Shown: piece by piece, positions 58,067 to 64,000 of the stretch
Numbering within the stretch: position 1 is the stretch's first letter
Layout of the letters: each line of letters begins with the position of its first letter
From: Colletotrichum lupini
Lineage: Eukaryota > Ascomycota > Sordariomycetes > Glomerellales > Glomerellaceae
Direction: 5' to 3'
Length of the DNA: 64,000 nucleotides
NCBI RefSeq assembly: GCF_023278565.1
Contig: NC_064677.1
Coordinates: 7,068,001 to 7,132,000 of the forward strand
The notes under the pieces: generated by a model
What the model was told of the DNA's origin: nothing
The model's database searches: none
Seen by the model: the letters and a program-made list of their open reading frames with translations, nothing else
Translations under genes and position numbers: made by a program

Positions 58067-61000
58067 AATACTTACCGTTAATATATTAAGTATTACTAGT
58101 ACGATCTTCTATAGCGCCTAGAATTACCCTTTTTTTTTAATTAACTATTATAATACCCTAGTATCTAGGATAATTTTATAAAAATCGTTTAGGCCGTACC
58201 TTTTGCTCGTATAGAATACCTATACGAGCTTAGTATTTAAAGGATCTAAGTAATATAAAAAGGACCCCTCTAGCTACCCCTAGATTTACTTAGTACTATA
58301 TTCCTTTTTTTTAAATATTAAGAGAGATAGCGTCTTCTCCTTAATTATTAAGAAAATAGGCTTCGGCCCTATTAAATTCGCCCTTTTAGCTACCTCTATA
58401 TCCGTTATTTAAGGGACCTTCCCTTACTATCCGTAAATAAAAACCTACTTATTAAGAGCTTCTACTACCCTCTATTTATTTAGCCTCGTATATCCTCTAA
58501 AAGCTAACGGGGTAAAAAAAAAAGTAATTAATATCGTTAATTTCGTTATAATCTAATTCGTTAATATAAGGGGTAAGATCTTCCTTATTTTCCGAATCTT
58601 TTATAAGGAGTATATACTTTAGGCCGCTACTTTAGTTACCGTCGCTAGGTTCTATACCCCTAGATCTACCCTTATATATAATAAGGAATTAGTTAAACTA
58701 ACGAGGGTTAGTTTTACTATTTACTACCCTCGACTTTTTATACTATTCGTACGATTTAGTACGCTCTTCTTCGGAGTAGTTACTTAACTAATATCTATCC
58801 TTTTTATAAATATAGTATTACTTTTTCTATTACCCTATTTATGAATTAAATCTCTACCTATTTAACGAATCTAGGCCTCTTTATTAGTAATTACTATATC
58901 TAGCCTCTTTTTTTTTCTTATTATACGTTTAATTAACTTAATATTATTAATAAGGGCCGTTGTATATTTAAAAGTAAGTTTAGCGCGGCATTTTTACTTT
59001 AATATTAAAGCTAAATCTTAGCCTTAAGTAGAGCGTCTCGTAGTCTTTAAGTACTTAGTATAAAGTTATTTTTATTTTTAGTATATACTAAACTATAATA
59101 TAAAAATATCCGACTTTCTGCTTATTTATCCCTTTATTTAGCTAGGTTTTCGCTAGCTTATCGATTCGATTAATAAGCTCTTCGAGGATCTCTACTCGCA
59201 ATTTACCCTCTATTATCCTAGTTATAAATACGAAAAAAATCGCTCATAGCTTAAATAGGAGCTCTATATTCTTATTATAAGTCTCGAAGCGGCTTCGGAT
59301 TACGTTAATTATACTAAAAAAGCCGTTTCGATCGAGATTACGTACCGCTTCGTAATAATAATTAAAGGCTTTACTTACGAGTACGATATTAATTACTAAA
59401 TAGTACTAATACTCCTTAATTCCGACTTTTTCGTAATAATCGTAAAATATCGTTAGGGTTTTTTATAAAACTTTATACTTCCCCCTAGAATATAATTTCT
59501 TTTTTAAGAAGATCTTTTTAAGGTTTATAAATTACTTCGTATTTACTATTATATTTTTGGTATTTATATACGATCCCTGCGTCGCTGCGTACTATTAATA
59601 ACTTCGGGTCGTTTACCTCCTTTTTTATTAGCTAATTAGCGCTAAATTTTATATTAGTAGCAGTAACGAGTTATAGATTGAAATAGGTAGAATTATTAAT
59701 TATCGTATTTTTAGTACTATATTTTACCCCGGTATATCTTTTTATGACGATAAATTTCCGTTAGTAATTATAAAGAGGAAATTTAAGTCGTTTACTTTTT
59801 TTCTAAACTTATTAAAGCGATTATACGCTCTATTAACCTATGCCTAGTTTTATAATACGAATTCCTTTTTTATAATTATCGCTATTAGTATTTTATATAG
59901 CTCTCGTAATTATAATTACGCTAATAATACCCCTTATTTATAAAAGAATCTATTAACTACTTTTATAATTCCTAAGCTTACGCTCGCGAACTATTTATTT
60001 AGTTAGTAACTAAGGTCGTTTACGATCTCGTAAAATAGGGGTTGCCCCTATAGCCCCTTTTTCTTATAGACCTTAGTTAAATAGATTAATACTACGTTAA
60101 TTTACTTATTATTAAGCTAATCCGCGATTCTATATATCTACGTCCCCTAATAGTCTAGGTTAATATTTACTTACTTATAAAGGATTAGGATTCTATTTAA
60201 GATCGGGTTTCGTCCTCTTCTTTTTTACCCTAACTCGCTAAGGGTCGTACTCTAGCTTATACCCGTATTAATAATTATTAGCGTATTTAATTTTAATAGG
60301 GATATATTTAATCCGCGCGCTAGTTATAATAAATCCGTACTTTTACTACTTAACGAATTTATTAAAGTCTAAGAGATTCTCGCTTCTTTTTACTATCTCG
60401 CTACTACTCTCGTTTTTATTATTTTTAGTAATTACTACTACTTTTCTAAATCGCTAGCTATCGTACTTACTAAAATCCTCCTTTTTATTTAATATAAAAG
60501 GGTAGGTTTTAGTAGTTCTTTTTTATAATAGTAATAGTAAACGTTTATATTACTATAAGAAGATATAGTAATTAGTCTTAGGATTTTTATTAATTACTAA
60601 TTTCTACTATCCCGTATACTTCTAGCCTCCTAAGCCTCGTACTCTTTATAATCTCTAAATAGCTTCTTTTTTTAACTTACCTCTTTTAAAATAATATTCC
60701 GTAAAAATAGTTAAAAGTAGACGCCAGGCGGCTCGTAGAGGAGCTATATAAGCTATTAAGAACCGTATAAGCCGTTAAGTATAATTAACGAAGTTAAGCC
60801 CTCTTTTTTATAAAATCGTAGATTTTAAGGACTTACTAAAAATACCTACTTATCGCTCGTACGCAGTGGGGTTAGATACTTTAGAAATCTTATTTTTTAC
60901 GGCCTCTTAGTACCCTATTTTATATCTTTTTAAGTAGTCTTTTTTATAACTTAATTACGGTTAGGTAATTATCGCTTAAGTATTTCTTTTTATTAATTTA

Positions 61001-61321
61001 ACTAGTTAATTTCTAATCGCGGGCCGGCTATAGAAAAGTCGTTTAGTAAAAAAGCTACTCGGGGCGACGGTAAAAGGCTAGTTACTTAAGTAGTTCTATT
61101 AATTAACGTATTTTAACGTAGTAAACGTCGACCTCTTATAAATAGTAAAGGGCTATAATTACTTAATTCCGTACGGTATTTAAAAATCGCCCCCTTTTTT
61201 ATTTACTTTTATAAAGTTAATTAGTACGAATCTCCTATCCCGTGCGGTATTAAGAGGTCGTTTTTTTTATATAGCGAGATACTTTACTAATTTATAATAA
61301 TAGAATTTAATTACTAATTAG

Positions 61322-61526
61322 TATTAGTATCCTTATAATAAGGTAGTTAGTTCGAACCGTAGTTAATAAAGAGATTAATTAAATTATATAAATATCTGCG
61401 TAGTAAGTATAAAAAGGAGGTTCTAACCGTAGGTTAGGCTGGCTACGATAATCGTAAATAGGGCCCCTAATTGGCCCCTGCGCAGTCGGCTATATGCCGC
61501 GGTCGAATTGGACTTCTAATCCGACA
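61322..61526 (-). repeat. Right LTR (5' LTR in element orientation)
   Basis: It is 205 bp, the same length as the left LTR. It starts TATTAGTATC (RIP-changed from TGTTGG) and ends CCGACA. Its inner (left) half is the mutated one and its outer half keeps G/C, the mirror image of the left LTR. Confidence 0.93.
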
Positions 61527-61531
61527 CTAAG
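61527..61531. other. Right target-site duplication CTAAG
   Basis: Identical to the five bases left of the element. Normal GC composition resumes directly after it. Confidence 0.9.
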
Positions 61532-62441
61532 TTTCCCAATGCCCCTGATGCGGGATCCTGAGGGCTCGTCACTTTGTCATTGGGAAGGTGTGTTGAGAAG
61601 GGAGGATTGCCACGAATCAATGGGACAATCAACCGCATGGCAGGAGTGCGCGTTGGTGTAGGTCGGGAGATTGCAGTTCATCCATGCTCCTGCTCCGGTC
61701 TTGACGGAACCTACTATCAAAGCGGGCCGGTGCTTGCCCGGTATGGCTTTGATGGCCGGAGTTAGGTGCTTGAGGCACTTTTCTTGGGAAAGAGGTAGGA
61801 TAAGGGGACGTGGCACGGAAGGAAAGACCAGCACATAGAAGCCGGCGAGGATATGGGACCTTTTGGATGGGAAAGCGTCTCACTCGAATGCCACGGATTA
61901 TTCAATTTCAATATCTAGTAGTGTCTCATGCACAATTCGGGTGAGTGTTTATTCTATGCCTTCAGCCTGAGGAAGGAAGCATCCTGAGAACACTACCAGA
62001 CCGCCTGCGAGGCTCCATAGCCGATGAATCATCGCCAGATCGTAACAACAAGTATCTGGGCCGTATGGTCGAGGGGTTAATCGGGCTGCAGAGGCCCCGG
62101 TTAGGCAGTGAAGACTCCTGTCTATTTTGGGATCCAAGTTCGATTCCTCGATCGGTCGGCTCATTGTTGTTTTTGCAGTTTTTTTCTTTGCTTGTCATCG
62201 CTTCCTCTCTCTCTCTTTCCCTGATTCTCACGCAAACCCGTCGCGATATGCACAAAGATATCAACTGTAGCCTTAACGTCAAGCCACCCCCAATCGAGTC
62301 CGAGATGTCCGCCCCTTCCACCGCGCGCCAACTGTCTCGCGAAGGATGCAACAGATCCGGCGTGATCCCACGGGCCACGGCCTTCCCCTGTGATCATCAA
62401 GTGTAGAGGAAGGACGTTCTCATATCACGCCTAGTCCCTTC
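61532..62441. other. Intergenic, unmutated DNA right of the element
   Basis: No gene is supported. The RIP pattern stops at the element edge. It holds the tRNA-like sequence described separately. Confidence 0.45.
62059..62158 (+). tRNA. tRNA-like sequence, Leu(CAG)-type, probably degenerate
   Basis: The region has an A box (TGGTCGAGGGG), a perfect B box (AGTTCGATTCC), a GGGC/GCCC anticodon stem around a loop with CAG, and a long variable arm as in leucine tRNAs. The acceptor pairs at five of seven positions and the T stem at three of five. T runs follow (62,175-62,187) that could end Pol III transcription. The mispairs argue for a pseudogene or a tRNA-derived short element rather than a working tRNA. 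Confidence 0.3.
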
Positions 62442-63101
62442 CTATGAGCTCTTTGTAGCTGAATCGGGCTTATCGTCAGCGTCAGGCTGCCTCTTTGGCC
62501 ATGGCCACCATCCTTCCAGTGGCATGTCGTCGTAGATCGAATTGTAATTTCTGCTTGGAGCCAGACGCTCAAAGTTGTAGATGAAATGGCTGGGATGGAA
62601 GCTGCTCCATGCGATGGCGGTGTACGCTTGCTCAGGCCGAAGTTTGGCCATATCAAACTGCGAGAGGACCTGGATATCCCGAGCGCAGACAATCATCTTG
62701 GCGGACCAGTTCTGATCCGGGCTGAGGTCAGAGAGGTAGTAGTTGCGTGTGCAGGTCCAGCCAGCTTGTTTCATGACAAGTTCCTTGGCTTCGTGCTCGA
62801 AGAAGCCCGCTTCTCGTTGAATATTGGCCACTGTCCAGTGGAGGCCTTCCCTCATGAGGCGCGGGAGATCTTTGGCTCTTACTCGGAATCTGGCTTCCCA
62901 GCTGATTCCTCTTCTGCTGATATTGGCACCTGCTCCAATGGGAACGGGGGTGTAGATGATGCTGAGGTTCTTGGGCACGCATTCCCACTCCTTCGAGTCG
63001 AAGTTTTGGAACTGTCGGTCTTGCTGCTGCTGAACCGTATCGTAAGAAGGAGGCTGGTCGGTGGCGTGACCAGCGTCTGCTGAAGTGCAGGGACGAGACA
63101 T
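62442..63101 (-). CDS. Hypothetical 219-residue protein
   Basis: A single exon from ATG 63101 to a stop at 62442. I do not recognise the family. The N-terminal 30 residues are polar with a PPSYDT segment and a Gln run. The rest looks globular: PKNLSIIYTPVPIGAG, ARFRVRAKDLPRLMREGLHW, an amphipathic stretch with paired charges, and aromatic-rich AIAWSSFHPSHFIYNFERL. The C-terminus is polar (DADDKPDSATKSS). There is no signal peptide or membrane helix. The length, composition and lack of stops argue that it is real; the lack of known motifs suggests a lineage-specific protein. Confidence 0.6.
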   Translation of the reverse strand: MSRPCTSADAGHATDQPPSYDTVQQQQDRQFQNFDSKEWECVPKNLSIIYTPVPIGAGANISRRGISWEARFRVRAKDLPRLMREGLHWTVANIQREAGFFEHEAKELVMKQAGWTCTRNYYLSDLSPDQNWSAKMIVCARDIQVLSQFDMAKLRPEQAYTAIAWSSFHPSHFIYNFERLAPSRNYNSIYDDMPLEGWWPWPKRQPDADDKPDSATKSS

Positions 63102-63690
63102 GTTGACAAAGTCTTTCCTCTAATCTTGGCCTCTAGGTCGTACTCTCAGATTGTGCTTTGGGGTCGGGGTCGATGCAGGGACAAGCTGGGCTACTGCTGC
63201 AACTATGATGTATTGCTGGGTGGTATATTGGCAAGAGTGAAGAATGAGATGGGTGTAAAACAATGTCTTCTGGGTCCGGTCGCTTCCATTTTATATGTTA
63301 TCTGAGGGACAGAGCAGGCCCAACGGAGAAAGGATGCACGCTGTGAGGTCTCGTACCTTGATAGAACGGAAGGTGTAGATGCAGACGGTCCTGTACCTTT
63401 GCGGCTCTGAAATGCCATCAGGGAGGTGTGGACTGAAGGTGCCGAGGAGACGAATGCTCAGGCCAGAAAGGGGTTATAAAGACACCATCCCCCGTTCTCC
63501 CAATCCTCTTCTTCTTCTTCTCTTCTTCAAGCATTCACATCACACACTCGCTGCTTTTTTGGTTATTCCAATCGTTACCATCAATAACCAACAACACTCG
63601 CTACCAACATTCGTTCCACAAACATCCACTATCGCCATCTCCGCCATCTACGCCATCTCCAACATCTATTACCATCCCCCATCATTTACC
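63102..63690. other. Divergent promoter region
   Basis: The flanking genes start outward. The right part carries a TATA box and a long CT/CA-rich leader (63,500-63,690) with repeated CCATCT-like triplet runs before the ATG. Confidence 0.5.
63474..63481 (+). promoter_or_regulatory. TATA box
   Basis: TTATAAAG sits about 210 bases ahead of the start codon at 63691 and is followed at 63,505 by a CTTCTTCTT pyrimidine run, the usual layout of a strong fungal core promoter. Confidence 0.5.
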
Positions 63691-64000
63691 ATGGAGTAGG
63701 TTCTCATCTCTTCCCCAGTTGCCTTTCTCCCTTGTCTTTTGAGTATTCCATTTGGTACTGACACTTATTCCTAGACGAATTTTGGAGATTATTCGCCTCA
63801 ATATAAACATAGCGAGGAGCCCACCCCGGGACGAAGCCGAAGTCTTGGTGGCAACCCAGGCCGAAAATGAAGGGAACCCGGCTCCCATTCAACCGGGCCA
63901 GTCCCCCTCGTCGGCCCAACAGTAAGTGCTGCGCAGTTCCCTACCTTTCAGCTTCAACCTGACGATGACAACTCAGGCACGGATCGAGTGCAGTGGGCGG
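63691..64000 (+). CDS. Unrecognised gene, first three exons (runs off the window)
   Basis: The start ATG at 63691 is followed after five bases by an intron (63696-63774, TACTGAC branch, CCTAG acceptor). Exon 2 is 63775..63921, ending at a GTAAGT donor; the next intron (63922-63976) has a CTGACGATGAC branch and a CTCAG acceptor, and exon 3 begins at 63977. All phases agree. The 58 visible residues (MERILEIIRLNINIARS, then acidic and Pro/Ser-rich) do not identify a family. Without splicing, the ATG would be followed by a stop after two codons, so the mini-first-exon model depends on the good splice signals. Confidence 0.55.

Larger units (their letters stand above)
54671..61526 (-). mobile_element. 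RIP-degraded Ty1/copia LTR retrotransposon
   Basis: The 6,856-bp element is bounded by two 205-bp direct repeats and a 5-bp target duplication. It lies on the minus strand: a polypurine tract adjoins the left LTR, and protease/GAG-pre-integrase relics (about 58.0-57.7 kb) precede the reverse transcriptase relic (about 55.93 kb) when read in reverse. Protease/integrase upstream of reverse transcriptase is consistent with both main orders, but the protein similarity is to fungal copia elements. The interior is full of stops, about 30% GC by eye, and nearly free of CA and TG dinucleotides, so no protein can be made. It is a dead element inactivated by repeat-induced point mutation, and probably a heterochromatic block. 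Confidence 0.93.

Noticed and set aside
54876..61321. Search for an intact gene within the AT-rich block
   Set aside because: All frames are broken by frequent stops; only short relics of the retrotransposon polyprotein remain.

Overview
The window is nuclear DNA from a filamentous ascomycete. The evidence is short genes with 48-150 bp introns (GTAAGT-type donors, CTRAY branch sites), single-copy housekeeping genes on both strands without operons, and a repeat block destroyed by RIP-type mutation. The many TACCTAGGTA-like strings and the gene set suggest a Sordariomycete, perhaps Colletotrichum or Verticillium-like, but I cannot fix the genus from this sequence.

Left part (1-40.6 kb) is mostly conserved housekeeping: a truncated SIP1/Gemin2-like snRNP assembly factor (-), Mediator subunit MED31 (+), RNA polymerase III subunit RPC11 (-), a small ankyrin-repeat protein (+), a GPI-anchored thaumatin-like protein (-), an HSPA12-like Hsp70 with a long Pro/Gly-rich head (-), an MFSD5/MOT2-type transporter (+), a glucokinase whose last exon encodes a membrane tail (+), a NAA50-like acetyltransferase carrying a PCNA-interaction (PIP) motif (-), an Sgf11-type SAGA zinc-finger protein whose frame continues past its stop codon (+), a PPIL1-type cyclophilin (-) and a signal peptide peptidase (+). 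Exon-intron structures were worked out by hand from splice signals, reading phase and family similarity.

Middle part (41-47.6 kb) looks more accessory: a five-exon O-methyltransferase (+) faces an amino acid permease (-) in convergent orientation. Large gene-poor stretches lie at 14.2-21.4, 22.9-28.1 and 47.6-54.3 kb; they hold microsatellites and short tandem repeats but no coding region I can defend beyond two weak candidates.

Right part: 54,671-61,526 is a complete Ty1/copia-type LTR retrotransposon on the minus strand, with two 205-bp LTRs, a 5-bp target duplication (CTAAG), a polypurine tract, and relics of the protease/GAG-pre-integrase and reverse transcriptase regions. Its interior has almost no CA or TG dinucleotides, the mark of very heavy RIP. 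Comparing the two LTRs base by base shows 28 differences, all transitions. They split exactly in two: the inward-facing half of each LTR is mutated and the outward-facing half is preserved. Beyond the element lie an unknown 219-residue protein gene and the first exons of a gene running off the window.

I saw no CRISPR array, rRNA gene, clear functional tRNA or prokaryotic-type system.
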